Origin: Candidatus Moranbacteria bacterium CG_4_8_14_3_um_filter_34_16
GTDB lineage: Bacteria; Patescibacteriota; Minisyncoccia; Moranbacterales; UBA2206
Assembly: GCA_002782345.1 (NCBI GenBank)
Contig: PFHO01000015.1
Coordinates: 1-20,204, forward strand
Direction: 5' to 3'
DNA length: 20,204 bases
Shown: positions 7,307-14,948 of the stretch, piece by piece
Numbering within the stretch: position 1 is the first letter of the stretch
Layout of the letters: each line of letters opens with the position of its first letter
The notes under the pieces: generated by a model
Told to the model about the DNA's origin: nothing
The model's input: only the letters and a program-made list of their open reading frames with translations
The model's database searches: none
Translations under genes and position numbers: made by a program

Positions 7307-7504
7307 ATGAAAATCAATCAATTGCGAGAAAAAGAAGTGGCGGAATTGAAAAAAATGCTGACTGAAAAAGTGGAAAAGGTGAGAGAAATCCGTTTTGAAA
7401 TTGCCACTAAACAATATAAAAAAACGCGAGATTTGAGAAAAGAGAAAAGAGACATTGCGAAAATTTTAACTTTAATCACTGAAAAAAATGGAAAAAAGCA
7501 ATAA
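7307..7504 (+). CDS. rpmC: 50S ribosomal protein L29 (uL29)
   Basis: L29 is a small helical protein near the tunnel exit. The ATG at 7307 gives 65 residues (MKINQLREKEVAELKKML...), the usual length, with the REIRFEIATKQYKKTRDLRK segment typical of L29. An in-frame TTG at 7259 would add 16 basic residues and overlap rplP, which is unlikely. Its last 17 nt overlap the start of rpsQ in another frame, so translation of rpsQ is probably coupled to it. Confidence 0.95.
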   Translation: MKINQLREKEVAELKKMLTEKVEKVREIRFEIATKQYKKTRDLRKEKRDIAKILTLITEKNGKKQ

Positions 7505-7739
7505 ATTAGCGGAAAAAAAAGGGAGAAAAAAAGGAATAGTGGTTAGCGACAAAATGGATAAAACTATTGTTGTTAGGGTTGACTCGTTAAAAACTCATTC
7601 CAAATACAAGAAAAAATATAAAGTTTCTAAGAGATATAAAGTTCATGATGAAAAAAATGAGAAAAAAATTGGCGATACGGTGGAGATTTTTCCAGCACGT
7701 CCCAAAAGCAAGGATAAAAAATATAATTTAGCTCAATAA
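7488..7739 (+). CDS. rpsQ: 30S ribosomal protein S17 (uS17)
   Basis: S17 is an OB-fold protein that binds 16S rRNA early in assembly. The 83-residue product shows [20 protein letters not shown], the [13 protein letters not shown] strand region and [20 protein letters not shown], matching the family. The start codon at 7488 lies inside rpmC (17-nt overlap); an alternative start is not obvious, because [12 protein letters not shown] needs residues before it. The stop is 4 nt before rplN. Confidence 0.97.
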   Translation: MEKSNKLAEKKGRKKGIVVSDKMDKTIVVRVDSLKTHSKYKKKYKVSKRYKVHDEKNEKKIGDTVEIFPARPKSKDKKYNLAQ

Positions 7740-7743
7740 AAAA

Positions 7744-8112
7744 ATGATACAAGCGGAAACAAAATTGAAAGTGGCGGATAATTCAGGCGCGAAAATGATA
7801 AAATGCTTCAAGGTTTTAGGTGGCACTCGTCGCAGATTTGCCAGAATCGGGGATATTGTTGTCGCATCCGTAAAATCAGCGGAGCCTAGAGGAGCGGTTA
7901 AGAAAGGAGATAAAGTAAAGGCGGTAATTGTGAGACAAAGAAAAGAATTTCGTAGAAAAGACGGATCGTATATAAGATTTGATGACAACGCAGCGGTTAT
8001 TTTGGAAGAAAAAAACAATCCCAAAGGAACCAGAATATTCGGACCGGTGGCGAGAGAGTTGAGAGACCGAAATTTTGTCAAAATTGTTTCTTTGGCACCG
8101 GAGGTTTTGTAA
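7744..8112 (+). CDS. rplN: 50S ribosomal protein L14 (uL14)
   Basis: L14 forms part of the intersubunit bridge and the binding site of the silencing factor RsfS. At 122 residues the length is exact for the family. Hallmarks: [19 protein letters not shown] at the start, [20 protein letters not shown] in the middle, [20 protein letters not shown], and [20 protein letters not shown] near the end. It begins 4 nt after rpsQ. Confidence 0.98.
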   Translation: MIQAETKLKVADNSGAKMIKCFKVLGGTRRRFARIGDIVVASVKSAEPRGAVKKGDKVKAVIVRQRKEFRRKDGSYIRFDDNAAVILEEKNNPKGTRIFGPVARELRDRNFVKIVSLAPEVL

Positions 8113-8149
8113 TTTTTATTTTGAATTTTGAAGATAAGTGTAAATTTTG

Positions 8150-8157
8150 AAAGGAAG
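8150..8157 (+). promoter_or_regulatory. Shine-Dalgarno sequence of rplX
   Basis: AAAGGAAG ends 7 nt before the ATG at 8165. It is the only convincing Shine-Dalgarno I find before a gene here, and it settles the rplX start at 8165 rather than the in-frame TTG at 8147, which overlaps the motif. Confidence 0.65.
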
Positions 8158-8164
8158 CAAATAT

Positions 8165-8470
8165 ATGAAAATAAAGAAAAATGATTTGGTAAAAATGAGA
8201 TCCGGCAAAGACAGAGGAAAAACCGGAAAAATTTTGAAAGTTATCCCCCAAAAAGAAAAAGTGGTAGTGGAAGGTTTGAATATTTTCAAAAAGCATACTA
8301 AACCGAGAAGAGAAGGTGAAAAAGGACAAAGAGTGGAAATCCCCAGAAAAGTTTGGATTTCCAGTGTCGGTTTGATTTGTCCCAAATGCGCCAAAGAAAC
8401 TAGAGTGGGATACAAAATTTTTGAAAATAAAAAAGTTAGAATTTGTAAAAAATGTCAAGCGGAAATTTAA
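8165..8470 (+). CDS. rplX: 50S ribosomal protein L24 (uL24), zinc-ribbon type
   Basis: L24 is an assembly initiator that binds the 5' part of 23S rRNA. From the ATG at 8165 the product has 101 residues. A KOW motif occupies residues about 4-30 (KKNDLVKMRSGKDRGKTGKI), followed by VVEGLNIFKKHTKP. The C-terminal part has two CxxC pairs (C72/C75 and C94/C97) that would bind zinc, a variant found in many bacterial L24 proteins. Unlike its neighbours it has a good Shine-Dalgarno. It ends 12 nt before rplE. Confidence 0.97.
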   Translation: MKIKKNDLVKMRSGKDRGKTGKILKVIPQKEKVVVEGLNIFKKHTKPRREGEKGQRVEIPRKVWISSVGLICPKCAKETRVGYKIFENKKVRICKKCQAEI

Positions 8471-8482
8471 TTTAAAAGAATT

Positions 8483-9028
8483 ATGATAACCATTCGTGAA
8501 AAATATAATCAGGAAGCAGTTCCTGAGATGAAAAAAAAGTTTAAACTTAAAAACGATTTAAGCTTGCCAAAAATTGAAAAAGTGGTGGTGAATATTGGGA
8601 TAGGAAAATTTTTAAAAGACGCCTCGCTAGTCAAAGAGATAACTCAATCAATCGCTATGATTACCGGACAAAAACCTTTGCTTACCAAAGCGAAAAAATC
8701 CATTGCCGGATTTAAGATAAGAGAAGGCTTGGAAGTGGGATTGAAAGTTACTCTGAGAAAAAGGAGAATGTGGGATTTTTTAGATAGATTGATTTTATCC
8801 GCTATTCCTAGAGTGAGAGATTTTCGCGGGATTAAAAAAACATCGGTTGACAGAAGCGGAAATTTGAATATCGGAATCAAAGAACACTTGATTTTTCCGG
8901 AAATTTTGCCAGAACAAGTAAAAAGTATTTTCAGTTTTCAAATAACAGTTGTGACTAACGCCAAAAATAGAGAAAAAGGAATGGATTTGTTCAGAAGGTT
9001 GGGTTTTCCGATTGAAGCAGAGAATTGA
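8483..9028 (+). CDS. rplE: 50S ribosomal protein L5 (uL5)
   Basis: L5 binds 5S rRNA and contacts the P-site tRNA. The 181-residue length is typical. Family features: LPKIEKVVVNIGIGKF, ITGQKPLLTKAKKSIAGFKI, GLKVTLRKRRMWDFLDRLI, IPRVRDFRGI, and the NLNIGIKEHLIFPEI segment. The N-terminus (MITIREKYNQEAVPEMKKKF) matches the usual start helix. It follows rplX by 12 nt and precedes rpsN by 47 nt. Confidence 0.98.
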   Translation: MITIREKYNQEAVPEMKKKFKLKNDLSLPKIEKVVVNIGIGKFLKDASLVKEITQSIAMITGQKPLLTKAKKSIAGFKIREGLEVGLKVTLRKRRMWDFLDRLILSAIPRVRDFRGIKKTSVDRSGNLNIGIKEHLIFPEILPEQVKSIFSFQITVVTNAKNREKGMDLFRRLGFPIEAEN

Positions 9029-9075
9029 TAAAATGAGAAAATTAAGAATAAGAAAATAATTTTAAATAAAAAAAA

Positions 9076-9261
9076 ATGGCAAAGAAATCAGTAGAAGCCA
9101 GAGCGAAAAAACCCCCCAAGTTTTCAACGAGAACAGTTAAGCGTTGTTGGAAATGTGGAAGAAAGCATGGCTATATGCGTCAATTTGATATTTGCAGAAT
9201 ATGTTTTCGGGAATTGGCCAGCACCGGTCAGTTGCCGGGAGTAAAAAGATCTTCTTGGTAA
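9076..9261 (+). CDS. rpsN: 30S ribosomal protein S14, zinc-binding type (uS14)
   Basis: S14 is a small head protein. This is the short, zinc-binding form (rpsN/rpsZ, 61 residues): C24-x2-C27 (CWKC) and C40-x2-C43 (CRIC) make the zinc knuckle, and the end [19 protein letters not shown] is diagnostic. The ATG is preceded by a run of A with no Shine-Dalgarno. Confidence 0.98.
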   Translation: MAKKSVEARAKKPPKFSTRTVKRCWKCGRKHGYMRQFDICRICFRELASTGQLPGVKRSSW

Positions 9262-9298
9262 TTTTTAAATTTTTGATTGAAAATTAAGAGCAACAAAT

Positions 9299-9697
9299 AT
9301 GGATACAATATCCCAAATGTTAACTAAAATAAGAAATGCTCAAATGGCCGGGCATAAGGAAACGTGGATAACTTTTTCCAAGTTTAAGTTCGCTTTGGCG
9401 AAAATTTTGGAACGAGAGGGATTTTTGGAAGGCGTTTTTAGGGAAGAAAAAGAAAAAGAAATAATAAGAATTGTTTTGAAATATATAAATAAATCTAAAA
9501 CAGAAAAAATTCCGGCGATAACGGGTATAAAAAAGGTGAGCCGACCCGGACAAAGAATTTACATAAAAAGTGAACATATCAGAAAAATCAAGAATAATTT
9601 TGGGATTTCAATCATTTCCACTTCTAAAGGAGTGATGACCGGAAAGGATTCTCGAGAGAAAAAAGTGGGAGGAGAATATGTTTGCAATGTTTGGTAA
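9299..9697 (+). CDS. rpsH: 30S ribosomal protein S8 (uS8)
   Basis: S8 binds the central domain of 16S rRNA, and in E. coli it represses the spc operon. The 132-residue product starts MDTISQMLTKIRNAQMAGH and has the second-domain features VSRPGQRIYIKSEHI, GISIISTSKGVMTGKDSRE and KKVGGEYVCNVW. The family length is normal. Gaps of 37 nt before and 52 nt after are AT-rich without clear signals. Confidence 0.98.
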   Translation: MDTISQMLTKIRNAQMAGHKETWITFSKFKFALAKILEREGFLEGVFREEKEKEIIRIVLKYINKSKTEKIPAITGIKKVSRPGQRIYIKSEHIRKIKNNFGISIISTSKGVMTGKDSREKKVGGEYVCNVW

Positions 9698-9749
9698 TTT
9701 GTTTTTCAATTAATTATTTAATTATTCAGCAATTTCATATATAATAATT

Positions 9750-10295
9750 ATGAGTAAAATCGGAAAAAAATCAATTGCAATACCGGAGGGAGTTTCAGTG
9801 AAACTTGACGGAAAAAAAGTGGAGGTCGCGGGACCAAAGGGAACGCTTTCTTTAGAGTTGCATTCTTTGGCAAAAATCATTATTCAAGAGAAAGAAATTC
9901 TGGTGGAAAGAACTAAAAAAACCAAAGAAGCTAACGCTATATGGGGACTGACGAGAGCACTCGTGAACAATATGACGGAAGGAGTGAAAAATGGATACGA
10001 AAAAAAATTGGAACTTCAAGGGGTGGGATTTAGAATGTCGTTGCAAGGCAAAAAAATAGTTTTAGCTTTAGGATTTTCTCATCCAGTGGAAGTTGAAATT
10101 CCTTCAGATTTGGAAGTTAAAATTGAAGAGAATAATGTTTTGAGCATAAGTGGAATTGACAAACAAAGAGTGGGTCAATTCGCGGCGGAAGTTCGTTCGC
10201 TAAAAAAAGTGGAGCCTTATAAAGGAAAGGGATTTCGTTATCAAGGAGAAAAAGTGAGAAGAAAAGTCGGAAAGAAGGCGGCTTCTTCCAAATAA
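9750..10295 (+). CDS. rplF: 50S ribosomal protein L6 (uL6)
   Basis: L6 lies near the factor-binding site by the sarcin-ricin loop. The 181-residue product has MSKIGKKSIAIPEGVSVKL at the start, VAGPKGTLSLELH, the mid-protein GYEKKLELQGVGFRMSLQGK repeat domain, and the diagnostic end VEPYKGKGFRYQGEKVRRK. Its length is typical. It is followed 24 nt later by rplR. Confidence 0.98.
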   Translation: MSKIGKKSIAIPEGVSVKLDGKKVEVAGPKGTLSLELHSLAKIIIQEKEILVERTKKTKEANAIWGLTRALVNNMTEGVKNGYEKKLELQGVGFRMSLQGKKIVLALGFSHPVEVEIPSDLEVKIEENNVLSISGIDKQRVGQFAAEVRSLKKVEPYKGKGFRYQGEKVRRKVGKKAASSK

Positions 10296-10319
10296 TAAAA
10301 ATAATTTTGAATAAAGTTT

Positions 10320-10667
10320 ATGAAAACAGTTAGCAGAAACAAATTAAGATTGCACAGAAAAAAAAGAATCAGAGCCAAAATAAAAGGAACCACCAAAAGA
10401 CCGAGACTGGCTGTTTTTAGAAGTTTGAAAAATTTTTACGTGCAAGTTATTGATGACAAAAGCGGGCATACTTTGGTTCAAATCAATCTTAGCGAAACTA
10501 AAAAAAAGAATAATGTGGAAGAAATCGGAAAAATGGGGGAACATTTGGCGGAAAAATGTTTGAAACAAAAAATCAAAGAAGTGGTTTTTGACAGATCTGG
10601 ATATAACTATCATGGCAAAGTGAAAAGTTTTGCCGAAGGAGCTAGAAAAAAAGGATTGAATTTTTAA
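10320..10667 (+). CDS. rplR: 50S ribosomal protein L18 (uL18)
   Basis: L18 brings 5S rRNA to the large subunit together with L5. The 115-residue product has a basic N-terminus (RLHRKKRIRAKIKGT), PRLAVFRSLKNFYVQVIDD, GEHLAEKCLKQKIKEVVFDR and the end GYNYHGKVKSFAEGARKKGL, all typical of the family. It is 13 nt before rpsE. Confidence 0.98.
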   Translation: MKTVSRNKLRLHRKKRIRAKIKGTTKRPRLAVFRSLKNFYVQVIDDKSGHTLVQINLSETKKKNNVEEIGKMGEHLAEKCLKQKIKEVVFDRSGYNYHGKVKSFAEGARKKGLNF

Positions 10668-10680
10668 ATAAAAAATATTT

Positions 10681-11199
10681 ATGGATAAAAACAGAAGACA
10701 AGGACTAAAAAGAGAAAAACCAGAATACGACCAAAAACTTTTGGATTTGGCGAGAGTTACCAGAGTAGTAAAGGGTGGAAGAAGATTTCGTTTTAGAGCC
10801 ACTTTGGTTATTGGAAACAAAAAAGGGAAAGTGGGAGTGGGAGTTGGAAAAGGGGCGGATGTTTCTGATGCTATAAAAAAAGCTTTTGAAGATGCCAAAA
10901 AGGAAATGATAGAAATTAAAACTGAAAATAATACAATTTTACACGATATTTTTATAAAAAAAGGTAGTGCCAAAATTTTGCTTAAACCGGCTAAAGAAGG
11001 GCGAGGAATTGTGGCGGGAGGAGCGGTGCGTTCAGTTATGCATTTGGCGGGAATAAAAAATGTAGTTTCCAAATCTTTAGGGACAGCCAATAAGCTCAAT
11101 GTTGCCAGAGCCACGGTTGAAGGACTAAAACAACTTAATGAAACCAGAATGAGAAATACTGGAAAAAATATCTCAAAAAATAAGGGGACGGAAATTTAG
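10681..11199 (+). CDS. rpsE: 30S ribosomal protein S5 (uS5)
   Basis: S5 acts in decoding accuracy and the mRNA helicase channel. The 172-residue product shows LARVTRVVKGGRRFRFRATL (about 23-42), GNKKGKVGVGVGKGADV, then domain 2 with AKILLKPAKEGRGIVAGGAV and VVSKSLGTANKLNVARAT. The tail (MRNTGKNISKNKGTEI) is short. It is directly followed, after 28 nt, by rplO; rpmD, which normally lies between them, is absent. Confidence 0.98.
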   Translation: MDKNRRQGLKREKPEYDQKLLDLARVTRVVKGGRRFRFRATLVIGNKKGKVGVGVGKGADVSDAIKKAFEDAKKEMIEIKTENNTILHDIFIKKGSAKILLKPAKEGRGIVAGGAVRSVMHLAGIKNVVSKSLGTANKLNVARATVEGLKQLNETRMRNTGKNISKNKGTEI

Positions 11200-11227
11200 A
11201 TATTTTTTTATAATTAAATTTAGTATT

Positions 11228-11644
11228 ATGCAAATCAACGATTTAAAATTGAAAATCAAAAGACCGAAAAAGAAGACTATTGGTCGTGGAGGAAAAAAAG
11301 GAACTTATAGCGGAAGAGGAGTGAAAGGGCAGAAATCAAGATCAGGTGCCAATGTGGATCCTCTTTTTGAAGGAGGACGTTCCACTTTGATTGATAGAAT
11401 GAAAAAGAAAAAAGGCTTTAAGTCAAAAAAAGCCAAAAAGACAGTGGTAAAATTTTCTTCTATTGAAAAAAGATTTGAAAATGGAGCGAAAATAACTGTC
11501 AAAGATTTGATAGAAAAAAAATTGGTCAAAAAATCTCAAGTGGATTGCGGAGTGAAAATTTTGGGACCAGCTGGCGGGAAAAACAATTTTTCTTTTGAAA
11601 AAGAAATATTGGTTTCAAAATCAGTTTTGTCTAATAAAGAATGA
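11228..11644 (+). CDS. rplO: 50S ribosomal protein L15 (uL15)
   Basis: L15 is a late-assembly protein reaching into the core of the large subunit. The 138-residue product has the glycine/arginine-rich N-terminal extension (RPKKKTIGRGGKKGTYSGRG, then GVKGQKSRSGA) and a globular C-terminal domain with AKITVKDLIEKKLV and VKILGPAGG. It is slightly shorter than the E. coli protein (144). The 95 nt between it and secY are AT-rich, with only a weak inverted repeat (TGAAAA/TTTTCA). Confidence 0.96.
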   Translation: MQINDLKLKIKRPKKKTIGRGGKKGTYSGRGVKGQKSRSGANVDPLFEGGRSTLIDRMKKKKGFKSKKAKKTVVKFSSIEKRFENGAKITVKDLIEKKLVKKSQVDCGVKILGPAGGKNNFSFEKEILVSKSVLSNKE

Positions 11645-11739
11645 AACTGTTGAAAAGGTATTTTTTTCAGGGAATTTTTGGGGCATTTAATGATTTTTTG
11701 ATTTATCATCAAATATATAAGTTCTAAAAAAATAAAAAA

Positions 11740-13011
11740 ATGTTTCAAAAAATTTTTCAAATATTCAAGATAAAAGATCTTAGGGACAAAATAGTTTTCA
11801 TCTTGATTCTTTTGGTGATTTTCAGATTGGCTGCCAACATTCCCATTCCCGGAATTGATCAAGAAAGATTGAAAGTTTTTTTTGAGGGCAATCAATTTTT
11901 TGGACTACTGAATTTGTTTTCCGGACGAGGACTTTCAGGTATCTCAATTGCTATGTTAGGAGTGGGTCCTTACATTACCGCTTCTATCATAATGCAACTT
12001 ATGACGATGATTATTCCTCGTTTGGAACAAATCTATAAAGAAGAAGGAGAGGCGGGAAGACAAAAATTCAATCAGTGGACTCGTTGGATAACTGTTCCCT
12101 TGGCAATTCTTCAAACGATCGGGATGATTTCGCTTTTCCGTTCTCAAGGGATATTGAATTATCAAGGACCTTATCAAATTTTTTCTATTGCGATTATCGC
12201 TACGGCGGGAACAATTTTTTTGATGTGGTTGGGCGAGCTTATAACGGAAAAAAAAATCGGCAATGGAGTTTCTCTTTTGATATTTGCCGGAATTATTTCC
12301 GGTCTTCCTTCGGCTATTTCCGGCATTGTGGCAGTTTGGGATTCTTCTCAACTTTTTTCTTATATGTTGTTTTTAGCGATTGTTTTGGCTTCTATTGGAG
12401 CGGTGGTTTTTGTGACTGAAGGACAAAGGAATATCCCTGTTTCTTACGCCAAAAGAGTGCGAGGAAACAAAATGTATGGCGGAAATTCCACTCATCTGCC
12501 TTTGCGTATCAATCAAGCGGGAGTAATTCCTATAATTTTTGCCATTTCAATTATGCTTTTCCCCGGAGTTATTTCCAGTTTTTTTTCAGCGTCTTCCAAT
12601 CAAGCTGTTGCCGGAATTGCCAAATCTATCGGGAATATTTTTCAAAACCAATGGTTTTACGGAACGGTTTATTTTATCTTAGTGGTCGCCTTCACTTATT
12701 TTTATACGGCGGTTGTTTTTGATCCTCAGAAAATTGCTCAGAATTTGCAAAAACAAGGAGGATATATTCCGGGCATAAGACCGGGAAAAAATACGACCGA
12801 ATATCTTTATAAAATAATGAATCGAGTTACTCTTTCGGGTGCGGCTTTTTTGGGATTGATCGCGGTTTTGCCTTTTGTTGTGCAAGGTTTTACCAATATC
12901 GGTTCGGTTTCTGTTGGAGGAACAGGACTTTTAATTGTGGTTTCAGTGGTGATTGAAACTATCAAACAAATTGAAGGACAACTCATTATGCGGGACTATG
13001 AAAGTTTTTAA
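11740..13011 (+). CDS. secY: Protein translocase subunit SecY
   Basis: SecY forms the protein-conducting channel of the Sec translocon in the cytoplasmic membrane. The 423-residue length fits ten membrane helices. Markers: the first helix LRDKIVFILILLVIFRLAANIPIPGID, the plug/TM2 region SGISIAMLGVGPYITASIIMQ, KFNQWTRWITVPLAILQ, the loop QRNIPVSYAKRVRGNKMYGG (by 227-247), INQAGVIPIIFA, and QKIAQNLQKQGGYIPGIRPG before the last helices. It sits at its standard place after rplO and before adk. There is no Shine-Dalgarno; the ATG follows an A-run. Confidence 0.98.
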   Translation: MFQKIFQIFKIKDLRDKIVFILILLVIFRLAANIPIPGIDQERLKVFFEGNQFFGLLNLFSGRGLSGISIAMLGVGPYITASIIMQLMTMIIPRLEQIYKEEGEAGRQKFNQWTRWITVPLAILQTIGMISLFRSQGILNYQGPYQIFSIAIIATAGTIFLMWLGELITEKKIGNGVSLLIFAGIISGLPSAISGIVAVWDSSQLFSYMLFLAIVLASIGAVVFVTEGQRNIPVSYAKRVRGNKMYGGNSTHLPLRINQAGVIPIIFAISIMLFPGVISSFFSASSNQAVAGIAKSIGNIFQNQWFYGTVYFILVVAFTYFYTAVVFDPQKIAQNLQKQGGYIPGIRPGKNTTEYLYKIMNRVTLSGAAFLGLIAVLPFVVQGFTNIGSVSVGGTGLLIVVSVVIETIKQIEGQLIMRDYESF

Positions 13012-13170
13012 TTGATAAAAAAAGTTATCTTCAAAATTTTTCCCAATTGATAATAACGTTTGGAAAGGGAGAAATTCTAGATATTCTTTTGAGTTTTTAA
13101 AAAAAGTGGGTCTTGCCAAAATAAATTATTTAGTGAGTGAATTTTTTCATTTAAGCAAAACGCAAAAATT

Positions 13171-13824
13171 ATGAATGTTGTTATTTTGGGACCGCAAGGT
13201 TCAGGGAAAGGAACGCAAGCGGAGAAAATAGCGGAAAGTTTTAGCTTGGAACATATTGATATGGGAAAATTTTTGCGTGAAGTGGCACAGTTGCCGACCA
13301 AGTTAGGAAAAGAGATAAATGAAATCATAAACATTAAAAAAGAACTGGTAAGTGATAAGATTCTCAAAAAAGTTTTGCAAGTCAAGCTTCAAGATTTGCC
13401 TCGTGAAAAGGGAATAGTCTTTGATGGAGTTCCCAGAAGTCAGAATCAGTTGGAATATCTTGAAGAAGCACTTCAACAATCAGGAAGAATGATTGAGGCG
13501 GTTTTTTTTCTCAAACTTTCTTTTGAAGAATCCATAAAAAGAATTTCTAAAAGAAGAATTTGTGAAAAATGCAAAAAAGTTTTTATCTTGGGAAAAAATA
13601 TCTTGAATGAAAAAGAATTTTGTCCGGTGTGCGGAGGAAAAATAATCCAAAGAGTGGATGATTCCGAAGAAGGAGTCAAAAAAAGATTGAGCATATTTCA
13701 AAAAGAAACTTTACCTGTTTTTGATTATTATAAAAAAAACGAAGCACTGATTGAAATTAACGGAGATCAAACGGTGGAAAAAGTTTTTGCCGATATTTCA
13801 AAAGAACTAAAAAAACAAATTTGA
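13171..13824 (+). CDS. adk: Adenylate kinase, zinc-LID type
   Basis: Adenylate kinase converts ATP + AMP to 2 ADP in the cytoplasm. The 217-residue product has the P-loop GPQGSGKGT (7-15), a LID domain with zinc ligands C131, C134, C151 and C154, KRR before the LID, and RVDDSEEGVKKRL (161-173) matching the catalytic arginine region. Two usually strict motifs differ: HIDMGKFLR (28-36) replaces the common HISTGDLLR type, and FDGVPRSQNQ (84-93) replaces DGFPRT-type. The fold is not in doubt, but AMP-site specificity could be altered. It follows secY by 159 nt in the classical secY-adk order. A TTGACA overlaps its stop codon, with no -10 box at the right distance. Confidence 0.93.
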   Translation: MNVVILGPQGSGKGTQAEKIAESFSLEHIDMGKFLREVAQLPTKLGKEINEIINIKKELVSDKILKKVLQVKLQDLPREKGIVFDGVPRSQNQLEYLEEALQQSGRMIEAVFFLKLSFEESIKRISKRRICEKCKKVFILGKNILNEKEFCPVCGGKIIQRVDDSEEGVKKRLSIFQKETLPVFDYYKKNEALIEINGDQTVEKVFADISKELKKQI

Positions 13825-13857
13825 CACCTAAAATGAATTTTCTTTTTGTGTTTTTTC

Positions 13858-13866
13858 TGATATGAT
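13858..13866 (+). promoter_or_regulatory. Extended -10 promoter after adk
   Basis: TG-A-TATGAT forms an extended -10 element at 13858-13866, which can work without a good -35 box. Transcription would start near 13873, giving a leader of about 214 nt before the gene at 14087. A TTGACA at 13821 is too far upstream (34 bp) to be its partner. Confidence 0.5.
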
Positions 13867-13872
13867 TAATCT

Positions 13873-14086
13873 GTTAAAGCTGAAATTGCTGAAGAGCATC
13901 TTTTAGATTCGCAACTTGCTGGCACGCGAACATACTTCAAAAATAACATTCTCTAGTAACTTAGAGTTGAAAAAATACGATGGTTGTTGTTCATTAATTT
14001 TTTTGACGTGCAAATATCAAAGATAAAAAACGCGAGCAAATTGAAAAAGAAATTGATTTTTAGCGGTCATATTTTTCAAATAAAAA
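13873..14086 (+). promoter_or_regulatory. Long leader with shared blocks (element A)
   Basis: This untranslated stretch lies between the promoter after adk and the gene at 14087. Block 1, TTGCTGGCACGCGAACATA (13916-13934), matches the leader at 16160-16178 at 15 of 19 positions, and all four differences are transitions. Block 2 (13940-13963) begins AAAATAACATT, ends GTAACTTA, and matches 16263-16286 at 19 of 24 positions. A small hairpin-like repeat (ATCT-TTT-AGAT, 13898-13908) precedes block 1, TTCGC/GCGAA (13908-13912, 13926-13930) can close a loop around it, and CTCTA/TAGAG (13951-13955, 13962-13966) makes a hairpin in block 2. The function is unknown; a cis-acting leader RNA is the favoured reading. 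Confidence 0.45.
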
Positions 14087-14911
14087 ATGGAGAAAATTAA
14101 ACGAAAAAAAATTATCATCGTTTCCATTTATTTGACCATTTTTTTCTTATTGGTTTATTCTATTTATTCTATTTTTAGAAAAAAGGAAACTTGTTTTGAC
14201 AAAATTCAAAATCAAAATGAAGAGGATGTTGATTGTGGAGGTGTTTGTCAAAAAAAATGCGAAAAAATTGAAGTGCAGGAATTGGTGGTGGAAAAAACGG
14301 GAATTGTTCTGGCGGGACTCTCCGGAAGGTATGATTTTTACGCTGAAATTTATAACCCTAATTTTTCTTTTGGAAGCAAAAATTTTGAATATGAAATAAG
14401 TTTGAAAAATTCTTCCGGGGAAACGGTGGTTTCTAAAAAAGGAAATAATTTTATTTTGCCGGGAGAAAAAAAATATCTGATTGAGATGAATTTAGAGTCG
14501 CAAGACGCACCTATTTTGGGAGAGATAAAAATAATCAGTTCGGAATGGGTTCAATTCAACCAATATTATGAAAGTCCTAAATTGAAAGTTACCAATAAAG
14601 TTTATAACAAACTTTCTGACGGAACAAATTTTTCGGAAGCGAAAGGACTTTTGAAAAATGATAGCGAGTTTGATTTTTCCACTATAAAAGTTCAAATTAT
14701 TCTTTTAGGAGAAAATGAAAAAGTCTTGGCTCTTAGTTCTACCCGAATGAATACGGTTAAATCGGGAGAAGAAAGAGATTTTAGGGTTTTTTGGCCCAGC
14801 CAATTTCCCGGAGAGGTTTTGGGCGTTGAAGCACAATCGGAAGTGGATATTTTCAGCCAAGATGTTTTTTTGAAAAGATTTTACAAAAGTGAAAATTTTC
14901 AAAGATATTAA
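14087..14911 (+). CDS. Membrane-anchored protein with Cys-rich motif and beta-sandwich-like exterior
   Basis: I do not recognise a named family. The 274-residue product has a basic N-terminus (KIKRKK), one membrane helix (about 9-30), and then, presumably outside the cell, a cysteine motif with C36, C50, C54 and C58 (ETCFDKIQNQ, EDVDCGGVCQKKC). The arrangement C-x-D-x-x-x-N-x-x-E-x-x-V-D-C-G-G-x-C-x-x-x-C recalls the short CxDGxxNxxExxVDCGG modules of surface proteins. The remaining 210 or so residues alternate beta strands with turns; LKNDSEFDFSTIKVQIILLG followed by VKSGEERDFRVFWP resembles FxLYD-like or other Ig-like extracellular domains (inference). It starts a unit with rodA (37-nt gap), so a role at the cell wall or surface is plausible. 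Confidence 0.75.
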   Translation: MEKIKRKKIIIVSIYLTIFFLLVYSIYSIFRKKETCFDKIQNQNEEDVDCGGVCQKKCEKIEVQELVVEKTGIVLAGLSGRYDFYAEIYNPNFSFGSKNFEYEISLKNSSGETVVSKKGNNFILPGEKKYLIEMNLESQDAPILGEIKIISSEWVQFNQYYESPKLKVTNKVYNKLSDGTNFSEAKGLLKNDSEFDFSTIKVQIILLGENEKVLALSSTRMNTVKSGEERDFRVFWPSQFPGEVLGVEAQSEVDIFSQDVFLKRFYKSENFQRY

Positions 14912-14948
14912 ACTTGATTAAATTAAATTAAAAAATGGAATAATTTTA

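Noticed and set aside
10344..11114. 256-codon minus-strand frame over rplR and rpsE
   Set aside because: It lies opposite two clear ribosomal protein genes; Ser/Phe-rich composition is typical of an antisense shadow.
13916..13934. TGGCACGCG resembles the T-box core TGGNACCGCG
   Set aside because: One C of the core is missing, there is no room for stem I with a specifier loop (the block starts about 43 nt after the expected transcript start), no terminator/antiterminator pair follows, and the copy at 16160 reads TGGTACGCA.
14196..14399. 67-codon + strand frame inside the Cys-motif gene
   Set aside because: It is fully inside a longer frame with a clear membrane helix and conserved motif; it is a shifted reading.
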